Assembly: GCA_010909165.1 (NCBI GenBank)
Contig: MU008197.1
Location: forward strand, 124,001-188,000
Source of the DNA: Anthoceros angustus
Taxonomy: Eukaryota; Streptophyta; Anthocerotopsida; Anthocerotales; Anthocerotaceae
Reading direction: 5' to 3'
DNA length: 64,000 nt
The notes under the pieces are model-generated. The model saw only the letters and a program-made list of their open reading frames with translations, ran no database searches and was not told the DNA's origin. Made by a program: the position numbers and the translations under genes. Positions 40,835 to 52,457 of the stretch are shown here, piece after piece; the stretch's first letter is position 1, and every line of letters starts with the position of its first letter.

Positions 40835-42560
40835 CTACGCAGGTACCCGCTCTTCCTCAGATCTTGAAGGAACTGTGAGAGGAGAAACTTCTCTTTTGCT
40901 GCCCGTGCTTTTCCTAGCCAAGTGACAGAAAAGAGCAACGGCTGACTCTGGTGTGCCTTGAATGACTCCATGGCCAACGTTGAGTATGTGTCGTCTTCCG
41001 CCAGCGTCAGATATGCACTGGGTCACTGCTTCCGATATTGCTTGTTCCGGCCCAAAAAGGACCATGGGATCCACATTTCCCTGGACGGATTAAATCAGGT
41101 GAGCTTACTCCGAACTGTAGGGAAACCGGAAACGGCTTAGGGGAGGAATTCCGATACAGACCTGCAAGACAGTCTCGTCTCCCAAGCATGTTCGAGCCCG
41201 TTGCATGTCAGTGCCCCAGTCCAAGCCCACAACATCCGCCCTTGTCCCGTCGGCAAGCAAGTGCAACTTTCCAGTTCCACCATTGGCATGGAAGATGAGA
41301 GGCGTGCTTGGGTAGGTTAATTTCACCCTGGTCATAAGCTCCTCAGCATACGGTAGACTGAACTCGGCAAATTGTCTGGGCGACAGATGATGCGCCCAGG
41401 AATCGAACAGCTGGACAATCTGCCGGTACGTGCCAAAGTCATGGGAAGATCGAGACGAAAGCAGGGAGCGCGAAGATCGAGCTAGTGATGGAGAAAGAGA
41501 CATCGTTGCCAGAGTGATACCTGAGCGCCGGAATCAATCTGATGGCAAACATACGTGAACAGAGCATCTGTGAGATGTCGCAAGAACTTGTGCAAAACCT
41601 CTGGTTCTGAAACACACGCCAATGCATCTTAGTAGAAAAGCACAAGAAACATCATCACAGCAGAATGATGCCATGTATTCCACAATCATGCGGCAATGCA
41701 CTGTGCTCAGAGCGTAAGAGAATCTACGATGCTGCATGATCCCCTTGGTCTTCACCAAACTCTTGTCTGCAGAGCCTTCCATAGCATAGGCTGCCAGAGT
41801 CCACGGAGTTCCAACAAACCCAAGAACTGCCGCCTCACCATTCACTTCCCTCCGCAGCGAAGACAGGATCTCCCTGATAAATGGCAACGCCTTGTCTGGA
41901 TCATCCAGCGATCTGCCAAACACGCCAAAGCCTTCACTTTCCCAGTAATGAGGCACTTCCCTCCCACAATTCCGCGTCTCCGAATCTAAAAGAGCTACCT
42001 CAGAGATGCTACATCCTCCAGCGTGCGCACGGGAGACGCAATGACAGGTCCCTTCCCTTTCACCATGTCAAACTCAATCCCCAGGGCCGGCAAAGGCGTG
42101 AGAATATCAGAGAACATGATCACTCCATCAGGCTGGAAGGACCGCCATGGCTGCAGAGAGAGCTCAATTGCAATGTCTGCCGTCTCCGACCTCTGCCGAA
42201 AGGGATACTTGTCACTAAACCTGAACAAGCAAAAACCAGCCTCAGGCTTGTGCACGAGCCCAACACAGCATTGCACCCAGCACCGACTGAAAAACGCGCT
42301 CCTACTTCCGGAAATCTGCCATATATCGCCCAGCTTGCCGCATGAGCCACACGGGTGTCCTCTCCGCATCTGCAAAATCGAATGCACATTTCTCCGTTTG
42401 TCATCCATCCGGCCCGAGCCCCACACTCTCGACATTGCTGAATCTCACCTTCTCCCCTGGCCACTCGGAGCAGCAAGGGAACCTTGCTCTGAGCGCTCGA
42501 ACAGGGCGAAACCTCGGTGGCAAGAGGCGATGCCACCAACCCGACCACAGCCATTGCCAT
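40835..42560 (-). CDS. HEME: Uroporphyrinogen decarboxylase, chloroplast
   Basis: Removes the four acetate carboxyls of uroporphyrinogen III to give coproporphyrinogen III in plastid heme and chlorophyll synthesis. Seven exons, 42449-42560, 42306-42369, 41999-42214, 41728-41912, 41521-41606, 41162-41419 and 40835-41080, give 388 codons with every phase closed. The N-terminus [17 protein letters not shown] to about residue 28 is a plausible transit peptide. Signatures: [13 protein letters not shown] (substrate-binding Arg), [16 protein letters not shown] (catalytic Asp), [51 protein letters not shown] and [11 protein letters not shown] (conserved His). A C-terminal extension of about 25 residues after LARK is unusual. 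It is divergent with OXA1, the two starts being about 330 bp apart. Confidence 0.95.
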
Positions 42561-42892
42561 TTTCTCCCGGCGCTGGGCGATTCTGTGCTAGCTCTGATCA
42601 CATCTCTTCAGGCGAGATTGCTGCACGCGACTATCCATTCCCGAGGTTCCTCCCAGTCAGAGTTCGTCTCTCCGAATCACGGGCTGGGTTGAAATGGAAT
42701 CACGGAGACACGGGATCCCGAGCCTACAGTAGTCTACTTACAATAGTAGCCCTAGCGATCACGAGTTTAGGTTTGGGAGAAACAGCAATGTGAACCAGCA
42801 TTGCATGCTTCGATGCTTGATGGCAAGGATGAATTGATGTAAGTTTCACTCGCTGCATCAGAATCGGAGCTTTGGAATCAAGTGGTTATGCG

Positions 42893-44962
42893 ATGTGGAG
42901 GCGATCGGGCAGCAACAGTGTCGTTCGCCTCCTGAAATCGTGTCTGGAAGGAGCTCCGGTTCGGCATGTCCCTGATCTGGGGCCCGGCAGAGAATGGGAG
43001 CATTTTGCTGGTGCAGGTGCAGGGTTGAGGTCTTGGACCGGGGGATGCAGTGACGATGAAACCAGAGAGTCCACTTCAGCCGGACATGGGTCTGTGAATT
43101 TCATGCCCAAGGGCTTGGGTTGTGCTTGGGATGATAATTCTAGGGCGTGCTCTGGGTCCAGCCTGAAGGCTGGTGGCAGACTGAGGGGGTCTGGTGGATG
43201 GGGATCTACGGTCGCTTTGCAGGGCTTGGCTTTGGGGACTGAATATGGTTATGGTCCGAGGAATGTGAGGTTTGCGAGCTCTGGGAGCGTGGGTGGGGAT
43301 GGGTTAGCATTTAGGGAGGAGGAAAGTGCGACAGATGTGGCTGCCATTTCTGATGCTGTAAGGGATTTGGCGGTCAATTCTGATGTTGCTACGTCGTCCG
43401 TTGTCGGAGAGGTGGCAGCAGCGGCCGCGGATTCTTCGTTTCCCACGGCGGCGTTGCAGTATTTGATTGAGTCGGTGCATTTGCAGTCGGGACTTCCTTG
43501 GTAAGCAGCGTAGCTGGGCCAGCATGGAGCTTAGCCATTGTTTTTTCATCTGGGGGATGGATGGAGGGAGCGACTGGTTTTTGGACTGTTGTTTGTCAGG
43601 TGGGCTTCGATAGCTGCTGTCACTGTCGCAATTCGGACGTTGGTGTTCCCAATTATGGTATATCAGATGAAGGCTACGGCAAGATTGACGGTCAGTGAGC
43701 CGACTAAGAAATACCGCCTGCACTTCATCCAGGTGTTTCAGGACCTTTGGGTCAGCAGTATTATATCGGTTTTCATAGCTGAACATGGCTCTTTGCACCT
43801 CTATGCAGATTCTGAGGCCAGACTTGGAGCGACTTTCAAACCTCATCAAAGCTTCTGTAAGTGCATCCTGCTTCAGCTGGCTCTTTTCTCAAAGGCTTCC
43901 ACATGTTTTGCCCATGCTGCTAACATGCTTACTGTTGTCTCGGCGCTCAGAACTACGATCCCCAGGTCGTTGCTGAGAACAAAGTACACATGAATGCCCT
44001 TCTCAAAAAGTAATTGTAGCCGACCTCGTGCCCATGCATCGGTCTGTAACCTGCCTTTGGTGCCTTGTGCTTGTCATATTGACTCCCATCGGCCATGCAC
44101 CTTGGCAGGCACAAAACCAGCCCATTTACTCCTATTCTTGGGGCCTTGGTTCAAGCCCCACTTTTTATGTGCTTCTTCTTTGCTGTAAGCATTTCCATCT
44201 CCCTATGCATTGTGTCACTGCCGGTTGTGCCCAATGTAGGATCCCAACTAATGGCTACCTTTTTGCAGATCAGGAACATGGCAGAAAAGGTTGAGTCTTT
44301 CAAAGAAGGGGGTGCTCTTTGGTTCACCGACCTGTCAACACCCGATCCTTTCTACATCCTGCCTATACTCTCCGGCGTCCTATTCCTCATAACTGTGGAG
44401 GTTGGGCTCAGCCTCTGATTCCTACCAAAGTTCACAATATCAGAGCCAAAACTCCATCCGACCATTAACTGTGATTTGCTTGTCTTCAGATTGGAGCAGC
44501 AGAAGGAATGCAAGGTCAGCCAATCATGGGAAAGATGAAAATGTTCCTGCGAGGGCTAGCTGTTGCCATGGTCCCTCTAACAGCATCGTTTCCGAAGGTA
44601 CCATCCTCACCTTGCTCACTCCCTTGCTCACATTCCACCAAGCGAACGAACCTGTCCTCATCCACATTCCTGCAGGCACTCTTTTGCTACTGGCTCACTG
44701 CGAACGTCTTCTCCATGGCGCAAACCACGTGTAAGTCAGGAGCTCACTCGTCGTACGTACGTGGCATTGCCTGATAACACACACTCCGTTCTAATCTTAC
44801 TCCTTTGTGTCTCCAGTACTGAAGAACCCACACTTGAAGAAGGCGTTGGACATCCCTGACACAAGTCACCTAGACCCATCCAAAGTAGCTGGCCCTGTAG
44901 TGACTTTCAGTCAGCCGCCGAAACAGGCCAAAAACAGGAAGGCTGCTAGCAGAAAACAGTGA
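42893..44962 (+). CDS. OXA1: OXA1/YidC/Alb3-family membrane insertase, mitochondrial OXA1 type
   Basis: Inserts mitochondrially encoded and conservatively sorted proteins into the inner membrane. Nine exons, 42893-43500, 43600-43690, 43809-43856, 43951-44009, 44109-44184, 44269-44400, 44490-44597, 44676-44730 and 44817-44962, close in phase to 440 codons. The ATG at 42893 gives MWRRSGSNSVVRLLKSC, a basic amphipathic presequence. A Gly/Ser-rich, poorly conserved region follows to about residue 180. Membrane core: SGLPWWASIAAVTVAIRTLVFP, QMKATARL, then SPFTPILGALVQAPLFMCFFFA, WFTDLSTPDPFYILPILSGV, and FLRGLAVAMVPLTASFPKALFCYWLTANVFSM. The tail is basic and Lys-rich (KQAKNRKAASRKQ), as in OXA1 proteins that bind mitoribosomes. 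The shorter thylakoid Alb3 form is less likely because of the presequence and the VYQMKATARL loop. Confidence 0.92.
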
Positions 44963-45095
44963 GTGAGTCATTTCAGTCCGACTCTCGGACTCCTCAAATT
45001 ATCGTCTGCCAGAAATTTTGTCCTCTGAAACGGTTTCCATCTTTAGCACGCCAGCCACAAGCAGCAGACAATCCTTAACTACGGGCTAGCAACTC

Positions 45096-45182
45096 GCCAC
45101 GTCACGCGAGCATCGGGCGTCGGCCAATGAGAGAGTCTCAGGGAATCGACGGTGAGGCCGTGCCGCCTGAGGATGGATAATG
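45096..45182 (+). promoter_or_regulatory. Light-type promoter module of plastocyanin
   Basis: Upstream of PETE lie GCCACGTCAC at 45096-45105 (its complement GTGACGTGGC is a G/C-hybrid bZIP site), a CCAAT box at 45124-45128 and GGATAATGG at about 45175-45183 (I-box, GATAA). This order (ACGT element, CCAAT, I-box) is usual in promoters of nuclear photosynthesis genes. No clear TATA box is seen in the 100 bp before the ATG. Function is inferred. Confidence 0.5.
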
Positions 45183-45291
45183 GCTTTAATCTTCGCCACT
45201 CGCACTCTTTACATGTACAAGGCAGAGCAGCCGATCTAACGTATCACAGATCCCGAGCCCCTCACGCTCCAGCTAGCAATTGTGGTGAGCA

Positions 45292-45807
45292 ATGGCGTCC
45301 ATGACTGCCGCTACCTCCGTGGCCGTGCCGTCGTTCTGCGGCCTCAGGGCCGAGCAGGCCGCCGTGAGCACCTGCTCCCGCGTCGCGATGGCGCCAGTCT
45401 CGGCCAGGCCAGTGGCAGTGCGCGCTTCCATGGAGACCGTCGTCTCCAAGGTCCGCAACGCTGCCTTGGCCGGCGTGGCCGCCACGCTGCTGCTCACCGG
45501 CTCCGCTGAAGCCGTCACCGTGAAGATGGGAACCGACACCGGCGCCCTCGCCTTTGTCCCTAGCACCATCACGGTTTCCGTAGGCGAGACCGTCGACTTC
45601 GTCAACAACAAGGGCTTCCCTCACAATGTTGTCTTCGATGAGGATGAGTGCCCGGCAGGCATTGACGTCGATGCGATTTCCAGCCCTGATTACCTCAACG
45701 GCCCCGGTGAGACCTACAGCGTCACCTTCTCTAAAGCTGGAGAGTACAACTTCTACTGCGAACCTCACCAAGGAGCCGGCATGGTTGGGAAGGTCATCGT
45801 CAACTAG
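45292..45807 (+). CDS. PETE: Plastocyanin precursor
   Basis: Copper protein of the thylakoid lumen that carries electrons from cytochrome b6f to photosystem I. Intronless, 171 codons. Bipartite targeting: a Ser/Ala-rich stroma-targeting part (residues 1 to about 45) and a thylakoid signal ([19 protein letters not shown]) cut after AEA. The mature part starts [19 protein letters not shown]. The type 1 copper ligands are all present: His in [12 protein letters not shown], then Cys and His in [10 protein letters not shown] and Met in the same word. The acidic patch (DEDE) that binds cytochrome f and PSI is kept. A broken second copy follows about 480 bp downstream in the same direction. Confidence 0.96.
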   Translation: MASMTAATSVAVPSFCGLRAEQAAVSTCSRVAMAPVSARPVAVRASMETVVSKVRNAALAGVAATLLLTGSAEAVTVKMGTDTGALAFVPSTITVSVGETVDFVNNKGFPHNVVFDEDECPAGIDVDAISSPDYLNGPGETYSVTFSKAGEYNFYCEPHQGAGMVGKVIVN

Positions 45808-46291
45808 ATCTATTCATTCTTCTAGTCTTGTGTAGTAATCAGGATGCGCATCTTGCATCTGTAAATTATCTTCTCACATCTAAGGATGGCGGATGCAATG
45901 AGATGTTGCTTCCCTTTCTGACTCATTCGGTCTTCTGCCATTTTTTCTCCTCTCCTCCGGAGCTCCTCTGGAATCTGATGTTGAGATTTGCTTGCGGTCG
46001 TGTAATCCTCCGGCCATATGTGTCTTCTCCTGAGCCTGTGGCTGTCAGAGTTGTAGAGATGTTGTAAATCGTCCTTCTTGCCTGCCTCTCGACATCCTGG
46101 AAGGTCAGGTGCTAAGGGAGAAGAAAGCAGCGAGGACTGTCATCGCACGCTTTCTGATGCGGGGCCGGTACTCATTCTTGCTGATCAGCAACCCTAGGCT
46201 TGTGAGAGTGGTTTGTCTCTCGTCCCTCGTTCATTTGGTTTGTATGTGTATCTGGATTCTGGTTCTCCTGGCAGTTCCTGTTGTGACGTCC

Positions 46292-46800
46292 ATGTCGGCT
46301 GCGATGCGGGTGTCTCCATCCCTGTGCTCCTTCATAACAGTGCAGGCGGAGGCGAGCTTCTCACGCCGCACCGTACTTCTGCCTCTGTCGAGCATCAACT
46401 CCGCGGTGCGCGTTTCAGCGCAGGGCGCGTTCTGATCCGAAATGAGCAAGGTGGCCATGGCTTCAGTGGCCGCCACGCCGGTGTTTGCCGGGGCAGGGAG
46501 TGCCTCCACCACTGTCAAGATGGGGGCTGACAGCGGCAAGTTCAGGTTTGTGCCTGATGTGGTGCAGGTCCCTGTTGGTGAGAATGTGGTGTTCGTCAAC
46601 CACAGGGGCTCTCCCCACAACGTTCTCTTCGTTCCGGTTGTATTTCCTGAGGGAGTGGATGTTGGTGAACTGTCTAGTGATTACAGTGACGGGCCCGGTG
46701 ATTCATACTCAGGTCACTTTTTCCCAGTCTTGAATTTACAACTACTGCTGTGAGCCTCATGTGGTAGACGGCATAATGGGGCAAGACTGTTGTCAGACAA
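46292..46800 (+). pseudogene. Broken tandem plastocyanin copy
   Basis: Reads MSAAMRVSPSLCSFITVQAE and a Ser-rich transit-like part, a TGA at about 46433, then MSKVAMASVAATPVFAGAGSASTTVKMGAD. The mature fold follows (FRFVPDVVQVPVGENVVFVNHRGSPHNVLF, GELSSDYSDGPGDSYS). After SYS an extra base puts the copper-loop in another frame, where YCCEPHVVDGIM can still be seen. It has no acidic DEDE patch (VPVVFPEG instead). Two independent breaks indicate a pseudogene. Confidence 0.85.
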
Positions 46801-48004
46801 CAGATGTGACGCTAGACCAAAAAAATGAGGATGTGATCTGATCCGTCAATCGTACCTGTACTTCAGCGACCAGAAGTTAACACGGCGGCTGGTTCCCTTC
46901 CATTTCCACTACCGGATGGTTGCCTCGTCCGTCGCGATAAGTCCAAGGAGTCACTTCCAGGGTTCATTGGAACTTTTCAGTCGAGCGTCCTTGGGACGGA
47001 TGAGTATTAAGATGGGATGCCATCCATTACCCAGCTATAAATTACGCCCTCGGGCACATTTGGGCCGATAGTTGTTAATACCCTAAGGGTTACTCCATAT
47101 TAGAACCACCAGTGTACAACGATTAAAACGATTAAAACCTCAATTGTTAGTGCCCTACAGATACTCCATGTATATTTTAAAATATCTATATAAAGTCTTT
47201 GAATTCTCTTGAAAAAAGACATAACCCCAATAAAAACCTCCAGTATAACCTCGATTAAGACGTCCAATTGTTAGTGCTCTATGGGATTACTCCAAATTAA
47301 ACTCCAAGTGCAAGACTGCCATGTATCCTTTGAAATATTCATATAAAGTCTATGAATTCTCTAAAAATTAAAAGAGCACTTCACGGTCCGATTCCCTCGC
47401 CCGCCTACCAATTTCGTTGGATTCATCGTTATGTGACCACCTTCTATTTGCACAATGGACCACCTTCCATTTGCAATGGAAGAAAATGTATTTCCGCCCG
47501 CAAGAGTGCCTGCAGCATTCTCAAGATGGGGACACCTTGCCCTAGTTCGATGGAAATTGGAAAGAAAGAACTACCTACCTATTTGAAAAATAACATGGAA
47601 ATATAGAGCACACTTGACCCCATATGTTATTCATAGCTAGCACCCTAAGTCAGATCACCATAGGTAGGATAGGGTACTAGCCAGCCCTTGTTTTAAAAAA
47701 GGCCTGCAAGGCCGCTTATTGCAAAAAAGTCTTATGCGGCCGCCTTATGGGGCTACTCTAATTATAAGTGAAATCCACAATCAAGTTGACTAAAAATATT
47801 TATCTCCAATTATACTGCTACTAGTATATTTACAATGATATATGTGATATCTAAACAACACCACATGATCGCTTATTCTTGTCACTTCTTATCACCTCAC
47901 ATGCTACATGATCGGGTTGTGTATTAATCAGGTAGGCACATGCCACATAACATTTCAAGCTAATTCAAACTCTTATAGCATAGATAAAGCTTACTTAATG
48001 ATCA
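46800..48004. other. AT-rich intergenic island with a diverged direct repeat
   Basis: Composition shifts from GC-rich to AT-rich. Around 47110-47215 and 47240-47370 two diverged copies share TTGTTAGTGCYCTA, a TACTCCA word and ATATAAAGTCTWTGAATTCTCT. No protein domain is seen; the 84-codon ORF at 47352 has no support. Confidence 0.45.
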
Positions 48005-48908
48005 TCAGTTATGTCTCTTTCTCTTTAAAGGGTTGTTAGAACCACTAACACAATCGGATTCATGTACTCTCAAGTACTTGGCAAACTCCTGAAAATTTGT
48101 AATAGCTGCCACCTCTGGACTTTTCATGTATTCTAAATAATTCCAAGGAGAAAAGTTGAGTCTAATCTTGGACCTCGTCCCAGTGGTAGGGTGAACGAAT
48201 GGTGTGTACCCTCCCAAATACATCTTGATACACATCTTGTCTGCCGCTTGTCCAGCCTTCACGTCAGTTACATAGCTTCCAAGATAATGGTGGTATCCAG
48301 TTCGCCCATGTGATCTTTTGTCGTAGGAAAAGGGCTCCCATACTCGAGCCTCTTTAATCCCCCTTGTTGAATGCGCGGTGACGTGATAGTAGCGTTCTTT
48401 ACCCCTGCGCTTCTCCGATCCTTTCCCAACTACGAGGAAATCACAGTTCATGAGAGCCTCAATCTTAGCAGCTATGTTGCCTTTCTCTTTCTCTTCCTCC
48501 AAGTTCGGTATCGATAATTGCAATGTTTTGATTTCCTACACAAGTTTCAAAAGTGTTAGCATTATTTCATATCTAAAATGTAATAATGAATAATCTACTA
48601 GCTCATTTGCTGATTGTTTTTTTCTCTAATACTAATAGAGAAAAACAAAAACAATTCGAACATACCTCAAGGCCATCGAAAAAATTGTAGCTCTCCATCA
48701 CTTCAGCTAATGAAAGGTAGTTTTCAAAAGCAAAAGATAAATGAGCTTGAGAAAGAAGTTTGTCTTCTAACTCTTTTGTGAAAGGATCATCACTAATGTA
48801 CTTCTTACTCTTGTAACATGGATCATTATATCCCGAACAGGGAAATGGTGTCCAATTGCATGTGAGATCACACTGCAAATCACCTTTCAACTCTTCCCAT
48901 GGTTCCAT
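48005..48908 (-). CDS. Highly divergent AP2-domain-like protein (ANT-type signature), function unknown
   Basis: Two exons, 48666-48908 and 48005-48535, joined in phase by a GT-AG intron, give 257 codons from the ATG at 48908 (MEPWEELKGDLQC). Residues 1-80 are Cys/acid-rich with no known domain. From about residue 125 the order of conserved words matches an ANT/euAP2-type AP2 domain. YYHVTAHSTRG aligns with YRGVTRHRWTG, EARVWEP with EAHLWD, and HYLGSYVTDVKAGQAAD with VYLGGYDKEEKAARAYD. IKMYLGG aligns with LKYWG, and LNFSPWNYLEYM plus FQEFAKYLR with TNFPxxNYEKELEEM plus QEFVASLR. Many usually fixed residues differ and about ten residues are inserted after YLGG. The C-terminus is basic (KRKRHN), nuclear-signal-like. 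The gene lies alone in AT-rich DNA, so it may be transposon-borne. The AP2 call rests on pattern alignment by eye. Confidence 0.55.
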
Positions 48909-51900
48909 CTTGTCACACAATGTGCAGGGAAACAAAATTCAAAAGACACAATTACTTAGACATGAAATAGTTTAAAAGCTATGTAAACTCCGAACACAAG
49001 TAAGTTGACAGCTTAGAAGGCAAGACAACTCAAAAGCAAGATAGTTCAAACAACATCCTAGCTCAGAGGACAAGAGAACAGAAGAAACAAGTATGAGAAA
49101 ACAAGACAACTCATTCTATTAGACAAATCAAGCACTTGAGAAATAATGAAAGCTATGAAGAGTGAACATATGAATTATTCAGCTCACATATATACTGAAA
49201 AGTCTCGCTAGTATTTTCATAAAAATGAAAAGAAGTCTCGCTACTGTCTATGTATTATATGATTTTACTATATTTTATGTTAAATGAGACTAAACACTTA
49301 GGAGTATATAGAAGAAAGAGGGTTTTTATTGAGGTGAAAAACCGATGGGAAAAGCCCATCCATGAGGGGACAACCAAAGGGGACCAAGGGGTCGAGTTGG
49401 AGAGGAGCAACTAAGCTCCTATAGAAGAAATATCTTAAAACTTATTTTTTATGATATAGAACTCGCTAGTATTTAAAAAAAAAACAGAAAGTCTTGCTAA
49501 TATCTTTTGCATTATATGTTTATTTATTTATCTTGTAAATGGAGCTAGAAACTTAGGAGTATATGGAAGAAATACCTAATGTTTTTCTGTCATAATGTAA
49601 AAAAATATAGTTGTGCCTCACTATAGAAACACAACAAATCCATGGAAATGTTGTTGAAAAAATGGTGCATGAATGTCCTCGTATAATGAGATATATGAAA
49701 GTATGAAACAATTCTATTATTGGATATTTGTGACAAAGAGCGAGTGTAGACGGCAAAGATATGTACGAATCAAAAGCGAACAGAAAGAAAAGGGCCTATA
49801 CTGTGAGCGTCCAAGGCTAAGGTAGAAAAGAGACCAAAAGAGAAAGAAGTCAATAATCCTATGCTTTTGCTTTGGGTGGTGTGGAGTCACTTTTGTAGGA
49901 TGGTTATCCCACATGGTGCAGATTAAATTTAGGGTTTAAACCCTACTGTCGTTATAGCTTTGAGATTCTTTCCCAAGGGAAACATACTTGAGCATGAATT
50001 GCTTCTAATACTAGTATCACACCGTACAGCAGTGGAAGAATAGAGTGACGCAGACGTACGAGGCTTCTTCCAGCCGTGTGGCCCGAGGAAGTGTTTGCAG
50101 CTAGCTGCTAGGGTTTTCAAGACTGTTAGGTTTCTTGAGAGCGGTTTGGTAAGAAGCTTAGCCCTCAAAAGAGCACTCACTGACTTGTGCTCGATGGTTG
50201 TTGTTTAGCCACTCATTTTTTTTGGTTTTCTACACATGTGAATATAGAGAATCTTCCGCTAAAACATATACATATGTATTAAATTTATTGTATTTGATAA
50301 ATATATATTTGGATATTGAATTCATTGTCATAATATAACACCCTCCTTAAGTTCTTACATAAGTTGTATACAATATGAAGCAGTGCATTATAAAAGTAGA
50401 GATGCGATAGCCCATCTTTGGTACCGTTGGGACAGCATCAGGGAGACCCAAAAATCACGGTAAAGTAAGTATATCATCCAAGAGATTAATTGTTTTAATT
50501 TAAGTCAAATTTCATACAAATTGAGCATACTAAAAGCATACTCACTCAAAACAAAGCTCGACTCAAATGAGTAAAATAACATAACCAGACTCACGGAGCA
50601 CTGGCCGGGCAGGAGCAACACGGTGCCCTTGCTACCAGGCAATGCAGGAGCAACCAAGCGAGAATGCTGCATTGCTGGTTGCTTACAATTTTCTGGTGTT
50701 GGCTTAGAGACATGTTTCTGGTGTTTGCACCGTCTCTATTACCTAGTAAACTGCGTGGACGAAGAGACGATGCTAAGTTCAAACAGGCCAAATAGCTTAG
50801 CCTGCTTGTGTGGTGGACACTGGAGAGCGGAGACTGTCCTGCCAACATATGTACGCGTAATGTGGCGACCCCGTCCATCCCCACCACGTCTGCGAGAGCG
50901 CCAGCTGCACCGATGCTCGCCTTGTACTTTGTGTGTGGAAAATTGATATCCGAATTCTGCCTCTTCAACAGCGGCACATCGTCACTAGCTATCTCTGACT
51001 TGCTCTCGCGAGCCGATCACCTTCAGTAGAATTAAGCTCCCAACTTATGTTACCCGTTTCGGACACCAAATATGTGAAGGATGCGTTCAATTTTGAAGCT
51101 TTGATGTCGAGTGAAAGCGGTGGATAAGCAAAGGCGCTGTCTACGTGAGTCAGGAGCCACTAACTTTGTGCTGGCCAACATCCCATCTCAAGCCTGTTCA
51201 CTATCCTTTCTTTCTTGCTCATGATTTTCACAGTCTCTGAAGGCTTCCAAAACTTATCGTGAAGTTGGCTGCCTAATTCTGGTGAAGCTCAGGAGCACTT
51301 GATAGTCTACTATGTCCACTGTAGGTTGCCGTGGCATCATGGGACTTAGAACCCTCGGAACCTGAACCTCGGCTTGCAAGCCTATGGGTCTCACACGACA
51401 GGCTACCCTAATGGACACCTACATACTTATGCTAGTCCTGAAGGACCAGCTGTACAGTGTCACATCTACAGCAGGTATTCCTTGCGCATGCCTTCTCCTG
51501 TCCCTGGCTATGTGATGAGCGCTTAGAACGAGAGTATTCACGCTTGCATCGTGTCATTACAGGTAACAGTAAGCATGCGCAGGACGGCAGTCCAAGCATA
51601 GTCCTGAGCCTCTAGAACATGCGAAACCTAATGTTGCAATGGAAGCGGGCAATAGAACGACCTACTCATCCTAATCAAGTCTTGACCAAGGCAACAAAAC
51701 CGCTGCCACAAGATACAAGTCTCATCACCGCCTAAAATATGATGTCTACTTGCTTAGGAAGATGGCAAAGCCCAAAGTTGCAACTCTCAGACTAGTTGTG
51801 AATCTTAGCAGTCCACAACTGTGCAATCTGTGCGAGAATTCCCTGCCTGGCAAGAACTTGTGAGGAAGTTTTATGGCCAGGGAAGACAGCATTTATGCTT

Positions 51901-52457
51901 AGTACTTGATCACTCTTCATCTTGAAAATGAATGACGAGTTCGGGGCCTCCATACCTCTCATTCAATGTTCACCATCTGGCAATTACTATCCGCCAGGGA
52001 GACGCCACAGCCGCGGACAGCTGCAAGAGCAGGGGGCGTGCTAGGTGTTTTTCAGGAGCATGCTGGCTAAAATCAGCTTTTGTGTGAGGTTGTGAACTGC
52101 CAGCACGCTCATCTCTTTCCTTTTGTTGCGCAGACTTTAACGTGAAGTAAAGGTGTCGTCAGCAGGCAACCCTGAGGTGGCGCCGGCGCATGCACCAGGC
52201 CACTTGGCGTCTGCTTGCAAAGATCAAAACCCGAACCCGTCGGAGAGGATGAACATCGCGGTCTCCATCCCGAGCTTTGCTGCGTTAAAGTTCACCGGAT
52301 CTTGAAGTGTGAACGCTGGCAATGCGCGGCAGGAGCAGCAGCAGGAGACTCGCTCTGTGACGAGGCGCTCCGCATCGGATTCCCGGAGAGGCGTTCCCGC
52401 CGTGCGTTTGTTGTAATCAGCTTTGTTCTATTGTTTGGTAGCGGCCGGCCGGACACC
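48909..52457. other. AT-rich to mixed intergenic DNA with diverged repeats, no gene recognised
   Basis: At about 49220-49335 and 49480-49590 two diverged copies share a TCTYGCTA word, an ATTATATG word and AAACACTTAGGAGTATAT followed by GAAGAAA. 49920-50200 has a coding-like minus-strand ORF of 83 codons with no recognised domain. 50600-52450 returns to a mixed composition but shows only short ORFs. The last 250 bp should be promoter and 5' UTR of the membrane protein gene that starts at 52458. Confidence 0.4.

Noticed and set aside
42023-42793. Plus-strand ORF of 256 codons
   Set aside because: Antisense to UROD exons with exact family motifs; no domain of its own.
45262-45771. Minus-strand ORF of 169 codons over plastocyanin
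   Set aside because: Gly/His-rich mirror of the GC-rich PETE coding strand.
46109-46435. ORF of 108 codons before the plastocyanin relic
   Set aside because: Only its last part resembles a transit peptide and it stops before the mature part; treated as the broken 5' part of the pseudogene.
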